Below are positions 1 to 9,210 of a stretch of DNA of 64,000 nucleotides, one piece after another. The notes under the pieces are model-generated. The model was not told the DNA's origin, searched no databases, and saw nothing but the letters and a program-made list of their open reading frames with translations. The stretch is from an uncultured Lachnospiraceae bacterium (GTDB lineage Bacteria > Bacillota > Clostridia > Lachnospirales > Lachnospiraceae), in NCBI GenBank assembly GCA_947594855.1, contig CANQEL010000006.1, positions 1 through 64,000 on the forward strand, in the 5' to 3' direction. The stretch's first letter is position 1; each line of letters opens with the position of its first letter. Made by a program: the position numbers and the translations under genes.

Positions 1-320
1 AACCGATAATAAAAAGTTATCTCTCATCCTCTACTACAATATCATACTTTTTCCAAATTATCACTATATTATATCATATTTTTTCTTTATTTTCTATAAT
101 TATACATATTATTTGTGCCAAACACATAATAAATCATATCACACTATATCAAAAACCCAAATCATTAATACTACACTCTCCACCTAAACCCCCATATAAA
201 AAAGCACCACCCACCCAGTTTTATTTACTCTCTGGTTTGTGATGCTTATTTATAACCGCCTTTCATATATATACAACCCTTATTCTTTTAAATATATTTC
301 AAAATTTCTCAACTCCTGAC
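1..320. other. AT-rich non-coding stretch
   Basis: This 320-base stretch is strongly AT-rich, with runs such as repeated TATAT and TTTATTT. I see no open reading frame with a ribosome site, no convincing hairpin terminator and no RNA gene in it. It probably holds the intergenic region upstream of the first gene. Confidence 0.5.
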
Positions 321-349
321 TTGCCAGTCCCATATGCATATATTATAAT
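321..349 (+). promoter_or_regulatory. Sigma-A promoter of the first membrane protein gene
   Basis: A -35 box TTGCCA (321-326) is followed after exactly 17 bases by a perfect -10 TATAAT (344-349). The predicted transcription start near 356 lies about 40 bases before the ATG at 396, which has its own AAGGAG site. This rules out translation starting further upstream, near 321. Confidence 0.75.
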
Positions 350-395
350 CAAATATTATATGGGCACTTACACAACATATATAAGGAGACTGACA

Positions 396-1160
396 ATGGC
401 AATAGATACTAAATACAAAAAAACGGCTTTAGATGAAGATGCATCTATATATTCTGAACATAAGGATATAGATGAACGGCAGAAATGGAAAAATATGAAT
501 CGTAATGAGCGCAGAATACATTTCAGGGAATACTATCTTGCCCCTATTTTTGTTGCAATTGCAGTTATTTTAATTGTTGGATATCTTGTATATGACGCAG
601 TTAAAAACTATCGTGATGTAATTCTGATGGTGGCTGTTGTAAATGACAGTCTTGATGAAGATGCCCTCAAATCATTTAATTCAGATATTCTGGATTATCT
701 GGGCTATAATGAATCCAAAGAAAAAGTAGATATAGATGATAAATATATGCTTTCAGGCACGAACAGCTCGGACTCACTGTCAGCAGCCGAATCAATAACT
801 TCATATATATATGCCAAACAGCTTGATGCAATGATTGCCGACACCGGAGCGTTTAACCACTATGCTTCTCTTGGATGTTTTTATGACTTAAGAAATATCT
901 TAAATGACGAGCAGTTAAACAGGTATTCTGACTATCTGTATTATCCCGAACTTGAAGAGGCAAATGATCCAAACGCACCAAAAGGATTAAATACCGTCAG
1001 ACCTGATGAAACATATCCCTGCGGCATAATCCTTTCCGAAAGCCCTGTATATAAATCCCTTAAGGGTGCCCAAAGCACCCCTGTATTAGGTATTGTAATA
1101 ACAACAAACAGACTTGATGATACATTAAAATTTTTGGAATATCTCTTTCCTGACGCATAA
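396..1160 (+). CDS. Single-pass membrane protein of unknown function
   Basis: 254 residues. The ATG at 396 is chosen because AAGGAG lies 6 bases upstream and the promoter lies inside the longer frame. A charged N-terminal cytoplasmic segment (about 45 residues) is followed by one membrane helix (about residues 50-72) and an outward-facing domain of some 180 residues. The outer domain contains a stretch (DAMIADTGAFNHYASLGCFYD) that loosely recalls solute-binding proteins, but I cannot assign a family. It stands alone, tail to tail with the diguanylate cyclase gene, from which it is separated by 30 bases. No signal for a partner or substrate is visible. Confidence 0.75.
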   Translation: MAIDTKYKKTALDEDASIYSEHKDIDERQKWKNMNRNERRIHFREYYLAPIFVAIAVILIVGYLVYDAVKNYRDVILMVAVVNDSLDEDALKSFNSDILDYLGYNESKEKVDIDDKYMLSGTNSSDSLSAAESITSYIYAKQLDAMIADTGAFNHYASLGCFYDLRNILNDEQLNRYSDYLYYPELEEANDPNAPKGLNTVRPDETYPCGIILSESPVYKSLKGAQSTPVLGIVITTNRLDDTLKFLEYLFPDA

Positions 1161-1190
1161 TCAAATTGATATAATTAATTTTGGCTGTAA

Positions 1191-3098
1191 TTAATTTGTG
1201 CGCCCTCTTTTTCTTTCGCGCTTATTCTGATACATATAATAATCACAAAGCTTCATGTAATATTCCAGTGACACGTCTTCATTATCTTCATATGTATCAA
1301 CAACTACTACGCCGCAGCTTGCCTCGACCATATACTGGTTATCTGACGATTGATTATATTCATCCAGGTAATTATATACCCTCTTCTTAAAATTATCTGC
1401 TTTTTCATTATCATAATTCATGGCAAATACATAAAACTCGTCTCCACCCACACGCGCGCATACTTCATTATGCTGCGTTCTTGCATTGTCCAAAGCACGT
1501 CCAAGTGTATTTATTGCTATATCACCCTGTATATGTCCATAGGTATCATTAATATACTTAAGACCATCCATATCTATAGTCATAAGCATAAATGGAATTT
1601 TCTTCTGTGTACATTCAACATAATACTGCGCTGTCTTAAACTCAAAACCACGCCTGTTAAAAAGTCCTGTAAGAGGATCACTTATATACAGCTCCTCAAG
1701 CTCCATCAAAGTCTTTTTGAGCGACAGTCTTTTACTAAGGCTGTCAAGCGCGTTACCAATATTAACTGCAAATGAATAATAATCATTCTTTACTGCCCTG
1801 TAATCATAATAACTTATAGCCGCGTAACCAAATATTTCATCCTGTATATGTATTGAAGAAAAACAGTATATCTGCGGCTCTTCCGTAGTATATTGCGCCG
1901 GTATATAATCTGACGAATCAAATTTAAACGGTTCCGCATTTACATTTTTATTATCCATCATTGCAAGTACACATGTCAATTTTTTCTGAAATTCCTTCCT
2001 CGTAGAGATAAACTGTTTAAGGTTATCACTCTCTGGATCTGTCTGCAGACACAGGAAAAAATTATTAAACCTGCCATTCAGATACATATATTTATCAATT
2101 TTTGCAACAGCGTCATCCAGACTTTCTATATCCTGAAGCGCAACGGTAAAATATCTGGTCTGTGCATATATTGTCTCTGAATCCATACTGTCATAAAAGA
2201 CATTGCTGTTTTTGAATATCCTGCCGTCTTCAGAATTACAGCCACATGACTTTCTTTCCAGCATAACGCCTTTTATCATTGTAATTAAATCTCTGTCTCT
2301 TCCATTAAACAAATCATCAATAATCTCTACCGAATTATATGCAAGATCTTTTATATCAATATCAACAGTAGTAAGTGAAATATCAGAAGGATTGTCTACA
2401 TTATCAAATCCTGACACTTTTATATCCTCAGGAACTCTGTATCCTCTCGACGTAAGAGCTTCAACTACCGACATAGCCATGTAGTCGTTAGCACATACTA
2501 TCGCTTCAGGAACTCCAAGCGGCGATGAAAGGAAATAGTCAACTGCCTCTCCTCCCTTATCAGTCCAGTAATTACCGTGAAAAATATAACTGTCATCATA
2601 CTCAAGACCATTTTCATCCATTACATCCATATAAGCCCTGAGCCTTGCCTTGGCATCGGGTCTTCCTTTTACACCCGACATATATGCTATCTTTTTGCAT
2701 TTATGTTTATCAATAAAATGTCTTACAACTTCTTTTATTGCTTCACTGTCATTAATCAGTATACTGTAATAACCATCAAGAGGCATTCTTGGCGATACCT
2801 TGGGGCATGTATACTCCGCCAGCTTCTTTTCAACTCTTTCCTCTACTGCCTGATTTGAAAATACGTCTTTAAGATAAATTATTGCATCAGCTTCCGATAA
2901 ATCAAAAAATTCAAATATGGAAGCCTCTCCCATAACATAATTATCTGTCTGCCCAAATGGATTGTTCCAATGCAGTATAGCCAGATTATATCCAAGCTCT
3001 TTACACTTCAAAGATATATAATATGATAATTCCCGGCAATAATAAGTCTGCATATCAGATGCCAGCAAAACAATAGTCTTTAACCCATTCTTATACAC
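1191..3098 (-). CDS. Diguanylate cyclase with periplasmic-binding-protein-like sensor domain
   Basis: 635 residues. The N-terminal 290 residues resemble the effector domain of LacI-type regulators (Peripla_BP_3 fold), but no helix-turn-helix, signal peptide or membrane helix precedes them, so sensing is probably cytoplasmic. A linker region of about 170 residues follows. The C-terminal GGDEF domain carries SDPLTGLFNRRGFEF and an intact GGDEF signature at about residue 551, so it should make c-di-GMP from two GTP. The RxxD inhibitory site expected five residues before GGDEF is absent. A GTG start at 3098 is preferred because GGAGG lies 7 bases upstream; an in-frame GTG at 3104 sits directly on that site. 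A plausible client is the PelD-like receptor encoded 25 kb away, but that link is inference. Confidence 0.88.
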   Translation of the reverse strand: MYKNGLKTIVLLASDMQTYYCRELSYYISLKCKELGYNLAILHWNNPFGQTDNYVMGEASIFEFFDLSEADAIIYLKDVFSNQAVEERVEKKLAEYTCPKVSPRMPLDGYYSILINDSEAIKEVVRHFIDKHKCKKIAYMSGVKGRPDAKARLRAYMDVMDENGLEYDDSYIFHGNYWTDKGGEAVDYFLSSPLGVPEAIVCANDYMAMSVVEALTSRGYRVPEDIKVSGFDNVDNPSDISLTTVDIDIKDLAYNSVEIIDDLFNGRDRDLITMIKGVMLERKSCGCNSEDGRIFKNSNVFYDSMDSETIYAQTRYFTVALQDIESLDDAVAKIDKYMYLNGRFNNFFLCLQTDPESDNLKQFISTRKEFQKKLTCVLAMMDNKNVNAEPFKFDSSDYIPAQYTTEEPQIYCFSSIHIQDEIFGYAAISYYDYRAVKNDYYSFAVNIGNALDSLSKRLSLKKTLMELEELYISDPLTGLFNRRGFEFKTAQYYVECTQKKIPFMLMTIDMDGLKYINDTYGHIQGDIAINTLGRALDNARTQHNEVCARVGGDEFYVFAMNYDNEKADNFKKRVYNYLDEYNQSSDNQYMVEASCGVVVVDTYEDNEDVSLEYYMKLCDYYMYQNKRERKRGRTN

Positions 3099-3242
3099 AA
3101 GCACACCTCCACAAACAATGAATCCCCAACTGATTTCCGTATAATAGTGAATTTACTAAATTTTTAATTATAAGTATTTTACCATTCATTTATATTTTTT
3201 ACAAGTATAAACCTTTATCGTTTTCAAAAAATTAACTTTTTC

Positions 3243-3271
3243 TTGACACACAATAAGCTGTTTAATATAAT
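3243..3271 (+). promoter_or_regulatory. Consensus sigma-A promoter of the hydrogenase gene
   Basis: A perfect TTGACA (3243-3248) and a perfect TATAAT (3266-3271) are separated by 17 bases. It lies in the 212-base region between the divergent cyclase and hydrogenase genes and should give strong, largely constitutive transcription. The rest of that region is AT-rich, and I see no further feature in it. Confidence 0.9.
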
Positions 3272-3310
3272 TTTTAGTAATAAAATTACATTAAAACAGG
3301 AGTGTTAAAT

Positions 3311-4813
3311 ATGAGAGGAATCGAAACAGCAGTTTCCAAAATACGTGGCAAAGTGCTTGAAGAAGTCGCGCGTGCTGCATACGAAGCAGATAACGTTACA
3401 CAGGCACTTGAGGCAATTCCTTTTTCAATATCACCAACAGATGAACCGCGTTACCGTGAAAGCGTCTGGCGTGAACGCGCCATTGCATCCGAGCGCATCA
3501 GACTTGCAATGGGGCTTTCTTTAAGACCCTCTGACCATGCTGTACACATGACAGCAGGTTTTGAAGACAGCAATATTTCGGAAAAATACTATGAACCGCC
3601 CCTTATGCAGGTTATTCCTTCTGCATGCGACAGATGTGAAGATAACGTATTTGAGGTTTCCAATTCGTGCCGCGGGTGTGTTGCGCATCCATGTATGGAA
3701 GTGTGTCCGAAAGGCGCTATCTCACGTGTTAAAGGCCGTGCAGTCATAGATCAGGAAAAGTGTATCAAATGCGGAAGATGCAAAGCAATATGCCCTTATG
3801 ATGCAATCACAAAAAAAGAAAGGCCGTGCGCAAGAGCCTGCGGTGTAAATGCAATTACAACGGATGAACTTGGCCGCGCATATATCAACCACGATATATG
3901 TGTATCATGCGGTCAGTGTATGGTAAGCTGTCCATTTGGCGCCATTGCGGACAAGTCACAGATTTACCAGATGATTAAATGTATTAAAGAAGGCGGAAAC
4001 GTCATAGCAGAAGTTGCTCCGGCTTTTGAAGGCCAGTTTGGTTCTGACGTTACTCCGAAACAAATACTCGGCGCACTTAAAGACGTAGGTTTCAGCGAAG
4101 TTTATGAAGTTGCGCTTGGAGCCGATATCGGAGCGGTTGCCGAAGCGCACCACTATGTAAATGATGTAGTTACCGGTAAGCTTCCATTTCTTCTGACCTC
4201 ATGCTGTCCGGCATGGGCAATGCTCGCCAAGAACCAGTTTCCGGAGAGTATTGAAAGCATATCCACGGAGCTGACCCCGATGGTTGCAACTGCAAGAAGC
4301 ATTAAAAAGGAACATCCTGACTGCAAGGTTGTATTCATAGGGCCCTGCGCCGCCAAGAAGCTTGAAGCCTCTCGCAGAACAGTCAGAAGCGATGTGGATT
4401 TTGTAATTACATTTGAAGAACTTGCAGCAATATTCAGAGCAAGGAACATAGACTTTAATAATTATGAAAAAGGCCGCGCAATGCACAATGCAACCGGCGC
4501 AGGACGTGGTTATGCAGTAGCAGGAGGGGTTGCCAACGCCATAACGTCATGCATTAACGAATATTATCCCGGAACTTCGGTACATATTGAACATGCAGAA
4601 GGATTGCGTGACTGCAAAAAGATTCTTATGCTTGCCAAGGCCGGAAAAATGGACGGATGCCTTATCGAAGGCATGGGCTGTCCGGGAGGCTGTATAGCCG
4701 GAGCCGGTACGATTGCTCCTATCAAGGAAGCTAAATCCGCAGTTGAAAAAACGGTACGTGAATCCTCTGTTCACATACCGCCTAAAGATCTCGTTGATAT
4801 CAAACTTGATTAA
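3311..4813 (+). CDS. [FeFe] hydrogenase, group B type
   Basis: 500 residues. The N-terminal part holds two to three ferredoxin-like clusters (CxxCxxCxxxCP at about 151-165 and again at about 197-210, plus an upstream cysteine-rich loop). The C-terminal H-cluster domain has L1 TSCCPAW (296-302), L2 GPCAAKK (around C346) and L3 EGMGCPGGCIAG (C457, C461). The L2 motif begins GPC instead of MPC as in the classic group A enzymes, and the N-terminal domain layout matches the group B1/B3 family known from Clostridia. Group B enzymes are poorly characterised; hydrogen evolution linked to ferredoxin is expected but not proven. The start at ATG 3311 has AGGAG 9 bases upstream. It stands alone, with no hydN, maturase or NADH-linked subunits nearby. 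Confidence 0.9.
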   Translation: MRGIETAVSKIRGKVLEEVARAAYEADNVTQALEAIPFSISPTDEPRYRESVWRERAIASERIRLAMGLSLRPSDHAVHMTAGFEDSNISEKYYEPPLMQVIPSACDRCEDNVFEVSNSCRGCVAHPCMEVCPKGAISRVKGRAVIDQEKCIKCGRCKAICPYDAITKKERPCARACGVNAITTDELGRAYINHDICVSCGQCMVSCPFGAIADKSQIYQMIKCIKEGGNVIAEVAPAFEGQFGSDVTPKQILGALKDVGFSEVYEVALGADIGAVAEAHHYVNDVVTGKLPFLLTSCCPAWAMLAKNQFPESIESISTELTPMVATARSIKKEHPDCKVVFIGPCAAKKLEASRRTVRSDVDFVITFEELAAIFRARNIDFNNYEKGRAMHNATGAGRGYAVAGGVANAITSCINEYYPGTSVHIEHAEGLRDCKKILMLAKAGKMDGCLIEGMGCPGGCIAGAGTIAPIKEAKSAVEKTVRESSVHIPPKDLVDIKLD

Positions 4814-4829
4814 ATATTTATATGTTTTT

Positions 4830-6143
4830 CTATGGTGCCGGGGAATTAACGGAAGTTGCCCCGGCATTATTTTTACTTGTAATATTAACGGCAACTACGC
4901 TATTTCCCGATGTTATTAAATTATCAGGTACATTGTCATATCTGACAGGCGCATTGCACAGTCCTTCACCTATATTAGAAAGGTCTATATACGCGCCGAC
5001 ATTTTCACTTGTATATGAATCAATCTGTTCACCTGTTCCGCTCAATCCCAGAACAACTCCGGTACTCTGGTCTGAGAAAGACGCCTGAAGCCCATCTTTC
5101 AGATTCCGTATTTCAATATCGTTAAGGGATACCAGTATATTATTTGAAACCACTCCATCCATCTTAACACGTACCGATACATTTTCTTCCTCGCTGACAA
5201 GCTTAAGCCCACTCGGCAGATAACCTGCAATATCAACATTAATCTCATAGCTTTCTCCTGCCCCGGTAATATCTACCGGAATCTCAAGAGCGTCTATTTT
5301 AGATAATTTCTTATTGCTTCCGCCAACAGTAACAACCTCAGGAGTATATTCATATTCGTTATTATAAACAAAGCCTTCCTTAGGAGTACCTGTCACTTTT
5401 ATTACGACCGGGAGCGTTTTGGTATTATATATCGTTACCCCTACGTCTATATCCGTTATCATATTATCCCCGTTGTAAAACGTATAATATGAAGAATCCA
5501 GCTCATTTCCTTCTTTATCGTATGCAACCGGAATAATCTTACTGTAAAAACTCTTCTTTGCCCCGCTTACATCAACGGATAACTTTATGGAATCTACCTG
5601 TTCTATCTTGGATTTACCGCCGGCTATCATAATCATATTAGGTCTGACTTCATAATCGCCTACATAATAACCTTCTGCCACATCACCTGTAGTTTCAACC
5701 GTAACCTGCATATTCTTTTCGGCTATATCCTCAAGTTTAACAATCAGCATTTTATTACCGCTGTCAATCTCTATATTCTCAACCTTGTTACATACAACAT
5801 TTATATCTGTAGCATAAACCGGAGAAAGTTTTGACAGGTCTGCCGTAGCGGTAAAATCATTCAGGCTGAGATTTTTAATTATGCTAGCCTTTCCCTTTAC
5901 CGTAAAATCCACGGTATTTCCTTCAACAACCTCATATACCTGATTTATTGAAGATATTGCAGACTTATTAATAACTTCCACCGTAAGTCCCTTAAAGCTC
6001 TTAGTTGTGACAGGGTCGGCAACATTAATAATAATAAGCCATGCCATAACGGCTATTGCCAGCGATAATGCTTTATATAGGAAATTATTCATCAGCACTG
6101 TTCTTATAAAATTTTTAATATCATTCAGCCTGATTTTTTTCAT
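4830..6143 (-). CDS. cdaR: YbbR-domain protein CdaR, regulator of diadenylate cyclase
   Basis: 437 residues from the ATG at 6143, which follows AGAAAGGGGAG and overlaps the end of cdaA by 23 bases. One N-terminal membrane helix (about residues 17-40) is followed by four repeated YbbR beta domains facing outward, each about 80 residues and recognisable by recurring TVETTGDVAEGYYVG / VKVTGTPKEGFVY-type strands. CdaR is known to bind CdaA and modulate c-di-AMP synthesis. The tail after the last repeat is short and low-complexity, because its DNA doubles as the hydrogenase terminator. Assignment rests on domain pattern and position directly behind cdaA. Confidence 0.9.
   Translation of the reverse strand: MKKIRLNDIKNFIRTVLMNNFLYKALSLAIAVMAWLIIINVADPVTTKSFKGLTVEVINKSAISSINQVYEVVEGNTVDFTVKGKASIIKNLSLNDFTATADLSKLSPVYATDINVVCNKVENIEIDSGNKMLIVKLEDIAEKNMQVTVETTGDVAEGYYVGDYEVRPNMIMIAGGKSKIEQVDSIKLSVDVSGAKKSFYSKIIPVAYDKEGNELDSSYYTFYNGDNMITDIDVGVTIYNTKTLPVVIKVTGTPKEGFVYNNEYEYTPEVVTVGGSNKKLSKIDALEIPVDITGAGESYEINVDIAGYLPSGLKLVSEEENVSVRVKMDGVVSNNILVSLNDIEIRNLKDGLQASFSDQSTGVVLGLSGTGEQIDSYTSENVGAYIDLSNIGEGLCNAPVRYDNVPDNLITSGNSVVAVNITSKNNAGATSVNSPAP
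4836..4874 (+). terminator. Rho-independent terminator of the hydrogenase gene
   Basis: The 8-bp stem TGCCGGGG (4836-4843) / CCCCGGCA (4859-4866) is followed by TTATTTTT. It lies inside the last codons of the convergent cdaR gene, where it encodes part of the alanine/serine/proline tail, so the two transcription units overlap at their 3' ends. Confidence 0.85.
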
Positions 6144-6999
6144 TCTGTGCTGCTCTCCCCTTTCTATGCCAGAATCTCTTCCTGTCATTATCTGAATCTC
6201 CTCTGACATCCATAAGCGCTTCTTTTAGCCCTTCCTGTGAAATATTTCTCCTTATCAATCCATTCTCTGCAATAGATACTGCTCCCGTTTCCTCTGATAC
6301 TACAATAGTAATACTGTCTGAAACCTCACTTATTCCGACAGCAGCGCGGTGTCTTGTTCCGAGTTCCTTACTAAGCTCATGGTTATCTGATAAAGGAAGA
6401 TAACATGTTGCCGAAAGAATACGGTTATCTCTTATTATAACTGCCCCGTCATGCAGCGGAGTATTATATTCAAATATATTCATAAGCAATTGGAAGGATA
6501 TCTTTGCGTCCATATTTATTCCAGACCTCTCAATATCCTTAAGCTTAATGTCCTTTTCCATAACTATAAGCGCGCCCGTCTTTGAACGGCTCATTTCAAA
6601 AACTGCCTTAATAATACAATTAATTGAACGGTCTGAAAGCCTGGTATCTTCATCATCTGAAGAAAACCAAGATGCCAGCGCATTTTTTCTTCCAAGCTGC
6701 TCTAAAGCGCTGCGAAGCTCCGGCTGAAAAACAATTACAATTGCAATAATTCCGACACTTATTGCATTTCTGAATATCCACAGTATTACATCCATCTGAA
6801 GTATTATTGCCACAGCACAAAATACAAGGAGAAAGATAATGCCTTTAACAAGCATCCATGCCCTTGTATTTTTGAGCCACATTATAATCTGATATATTGC
6901 AAATGCAATTATTATCATTTCAACAACATCTATAACTGTCAGATGGGGCAATGATAACTGCATCAGATATTTATGGACAAAATCTTTAATAGCTTCCAT
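6121..6999 (-). CDS. cdaA: Diadenylate cyclase CdaA
   Basis: 292 residues. Three membrane helices occupy roughly residues 20-95; the cytoplasmic DAC domain follows, with the two signature motifs DGA (184-186) and RHR (216-218, within GTRHRAAVG). It condenses two ATP into c-di-AMP, which controls potassium and osmolyte balance and cell-wall homeostasis in Firmicutes. The gene sits between a 332-residue membrane protein and cdaR in a tight minus-strand operon. In many Firmicutes the third gene is glmM, which is not present here. The C-terminal 25 residues are rich in charged residues and overlap the cdaR start. Confidence 0.95.
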   Translation of the reverse strand: MEAIKDFVHKYLMQLSLPHLTVIDVVEMIIIAFAIYQIIMWLKNTRAWMLVKGIIFLLVFCAVAIILQMDVILWIFRNAISVGIIAIVIVFQPELRSALEQLGRKNALASWFSSDDEDTRLSDRSINCIIKAVFEMSRSKTGALIVMEKDIKLKDIERSGINMDAKISFQLLMNIFEYNTPLHDGAVIIRDNRILSATCYLPLSDNHELSKELGTRHRAAVGISEVSDSITIVVSEETGAVSIAENGLIRRNISQEGLKEALMDVRGDSDNDRKRFWHRKGRAAQNEKNQAE

Positions 7000-7019
7000 A
7001 TGGACAGTACTCCCGTTCT

Positions 7020-8018
7020 TTAATCCTTTTTAGACAAATTGTAATCTACATTAAAAACCTCTGCAATATTAGCAGTATTACCGGTAGGGTTCTGCGCATG
7101 AATTGTTTTGACCTGCTTGTCAGGTGCAGATACCGAAAGTTTTGGAACCGCCTTTACATAGTAATAATATTCATCATCCTCGAACTGAATATGTTTAGTT
7201 CCTGAATAGTCTAACGACATTCTGAAAAATGACGCTATATAAGCTATAACTATACTTGCCGCAGAGCCCGTAAGTATTTCAAACATTGTATCCGAGCCTT
7301 TTATGAAAGCCGATACAATCAGAAAAGATACAACACTTATCATTGACGCAATAAGCAGCGCTATATTGGCGGCATGTTTGATTTTCTGCCTTCTGATTAT
7401 GTATGTTACAAGAATAACTACCGAAAATATAATCATTGAGGCAAACATATACATATTATTTCTTAAATTATCAACTATTATATTAAAGAAATTGACTGTA
7501 TTGGAAACGCTGCTGCCGTCCGAAACCCTGGCAGTATCAATTATTCCCCTGAACATATAGTATACAAATATTCCTATAATATTTGAGATTATAGAAACAG
7601 GTCCCATAAATATTCCGCATACCAGAGGAGATACATACGGAATATTAACAGCATACAACACAGGCAGTATAAGTATTACATATACCTGCTTAGGCGCAAA
7701 CCGGACATACATAAAATATATAATCATATACATGGCAATAATCACAAATGCAAGAACCGGCGATATGCTGTATACATGTACAACCGTAAGGAACATTGTA
7801 ATAACAATAAATACCGCATCCGGCGTCAGCGCCGATATAACAGAAAGCCCTGCTACTATAACAATACTGTTTACGGTATTATTGTAACCCATCTCATTAT
7901 TTATAATCGAAAATACTACAAATGCTGCCAAAAGCTTAAACAACACCTTAATATACATACCGTATTTTTCACATAACTGTTTAACCGACTCTTTAAAATC
8001 CAAAAGTCTGAGAATCAT
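7020..8018 (-). CDS. Polytopic membrane protein upstream of cdaA
   Basis: 332 residues with about eight to nine hydrophobic segments between residues 20 and 270, then a polar C-terminal tail of about 60 residues that should be cytoplasmic. GGAGG precedes the ATG. It starts 3 bases after the stop of the preceding small membrane protein and ends 20 bases before cdaA, so all four genes probably form one transcript. I do not recognise the family; similar uncharacterised membrane proteins occur beside cda genes in Lachnospiraceae as far as I recall. A role linked to envelope stress or c-di-AMP signalling is a guess from position only. Confidence 0.8.
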   Translation of the reverse strand: MILRLLDFKESVKQLCEKYGMYIKVLFKLLAAFVVFSIINNEMGYNNTVNSIVIVAGLSVISALTPDAVFIVITMFLTVVHVYSISPVLAFVIIAMYMIIYFMYVRFAPKQVYVILILPVLYAVNIPYVSPLVCGIFMGPVSIISNIIGIFVYYMFRGIIDTARVSDGSSVSNTVNFFNIIVDNLRNNMYMFASMIIFSVVILVTYIIRRQKIKHAANIALLIASMISVVSFLIVSAFIKGSDTMFEILTGSAASIVIAYIASFFRMSLDYSGTKHIQFEDDEYYYYVKAVPKLSVSAPDKQVKTIHAQNPTGNTANIAEVFNVDYNLSKKD

Positions 8019-8021
8019 TAA

Positions 8022-8432
8022 TTATCCCTCCACAATACCATCCTCATCAGACTGGTAATTTTTCTGCAGATACTTAAGGTATCTGAAATATTGTTTTACG
8101 CGTTTTCTTGCTTTATCATATTTAAACGCATATACTACAAGTGATATAAATGCATATATTACCAAAAGAGCAATGTATATTCCGGCTATCCATATCACTA
8201 TGCTTCTGTACGGCAGGTCAAATGTGCTTTCAATAATATACCCGATATTATACATTGCCACAAGTCCGACAATAAGCAGATAGGCAAACGTAACGCATAT
8301 CAGGGATTTTATCATATTAAGCCTTACATAATCATTCTTGTAAAATTTTATGATATTGAGGTCCTGCTTTCCCTTTCCTCTTTCATAGTCTGCCATGCGA
8401 AACATTATCTTAATCTTTTTTTTGCTAAGCAT
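8022..8432 (-). CDS. Small membrane protein, first gene of the cda operon
   Basis: 136 residues with two membrane helices (about residues 43-62 and 78-103), flanked by basic cytoplasmic ends rich in Lys, Arg and Tyr. GTGGAGG precedes the ATG. The gene opens the operon that runs into the 332-residue membrane protein, cdaA and cdaR. No catalytic motif or known domain is visible, so its function is unknown; the fixed position next to the other membrane protein suggests they work together. Confidence 0.75.
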   Translation of the reverse strand: MLSKKKIKIMFRMADYERGKGKQDLNIIKFYKNDYVRLNMIKSLICVTFAYLLIVGLVAMYNIGYIIESTFDLPYRSIVIWIAGIYIALLVIYAFISLVVYAFKYDKARKRVKQYFRYLKYLQKNYQSDEDGIVEG

Positions 8433-8462
8433 GTACTTCCTCCACTTTTCATATTCTATTCC

Positions 8463-8491
8463 ATTTTACCATTCATGAATGATGTTATCAA
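8463..8491 (-). promoter_or_regulatory. Promoter of the cda operon with palindromic spacer
   Basis: Reading on the minus strand, TTGATA (8486-8491) and TAAAAT (8463-8468) are 17 bases apart. The spacer contains the 12-base perfect palindrome CATTCATGAATG (8470-8481), a candidate repressor site that would block RNA polymerase. Confidence 0.65.
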
Positions 8492-8504
8492 TATTTTTTA
8501 GTCC

Positions 8505-9098
8505 TTAAATACTTTTTATCAGATGCTCTAAAAGCACTTTAAGTCCGAGAAGTATCAAAACCACTCCGCCGGCAATCTCTGCTTTTGACTTGTATTTTAT
8601 TCCAAATACGCTTCCAATCTTAACCCCCGCGCATGTTATCACAAATGTTATTATCCCGATAATACCCGCTCCAAAGAACGTATTTATATATTCCGGCATG
8701 CCTGAGAATATACTTACCGGAACACAGACAAACGTTATTCCTACGGCAAGCGCATCAATACTTGTCACAACTGCCATTATAAACATTATTTTAAAATTAA
8801 TGGACGCATCGGCATCATCTTCATCATCAGATGCGGCCTCTTTTATCATGTTAATTCCTATAAGCACCAGGAGTATAAATGCAATCCAGTGGTCTATGTC
8901 CACAATATATGATGCAAACCTTATTCCCGCAAAATATCCTATAAGCGGCATTAACGCCTGAAAGCTTCCAAACCAGAGTCCACAGACAACTGAATTTTTT
9001 ACGGTAATTTTCTTCATGGCAAGTCCTTTACATACAGATACCGCGAAAGCATCCATCGCAAGACCCACAGCAAGTATAATTAGTTCTGCTAATCCCAT
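8505..9098 (-). CDS. mntP: Manganese efflux pump MntP
   Basis: 197 residues, the usual length, with six membrane helices and the paired MntP motifs [11 protein letters not shown] in helix 1 and [11 protein letters not shown] in the central helix; their aspartates are the metal-binding residues. A short acidic insert ([10 protein letters not shown]) lies in the cytoplasmic loop. AAGGAG precedes the ATG. The upstream 110 bases are shared with a divergent MerR-type regulator and contain no yybP-ykoY manganese riboswitch that I can recognise, so regulation may differ from the Bacillus pattern. Confidence 0.9.
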   Translation of the reverse strand: MGLAELIILAVGLAMDAFAVSVCKGLAMKKITVKNSVVCGLWFGSFQALMPLIGYFAGIRFASYIVDIDHWIAFILLVLIGINMIKEAASDDEDDADASINFKIMFIMAVVTSIDALAVGITFVCVPVSIFSGMPEYINTFFGAGIIGIITFVITCAGVKIGSVFGIKYKSKAEIAGGVVLILLGLKVLLEHLIKSI

Positions 9099-9148
9099 AA
9101 ATCTCTCCTTAATTTCATACCAATATTATTATAACACATATTTGTTTA

Positions 9149-9177
9149 TTGTTAAACCATATCCATTCATGTATAAT
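9149..9177 (+). promoter_or_regulatory. Promoter of the MerR-family gene
   Basis: TTGTTA (9149-9154) and a perfect TATAAT (9172-9177) are separated by 17 bases. The ATG lies 33 bases downstream, behind GGAGG. MerR-activated promoters usually have 19-20-base spacers, so this one does not look like a typical MerR target. Confidence 0.65.
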
Positions 9178-9210
9178 AGACATATCACGCAATATCATAT
9201 GGAGGTTCCT

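Noticed and set aside
321..395. Upstream start of the first membrane protein
   Set aside because: The longer frame begins on the -35 box of a good promoter and has no ribosome site; ATG 396 has AAGGAG.
9099..9210. yybP-ykoY manganese riboswitch before mntP
   Set aside because: The region is only 112 bases, shared with a divergent promoter, AT-rich, and shows none of the paired conserved loops of that riboswitch.
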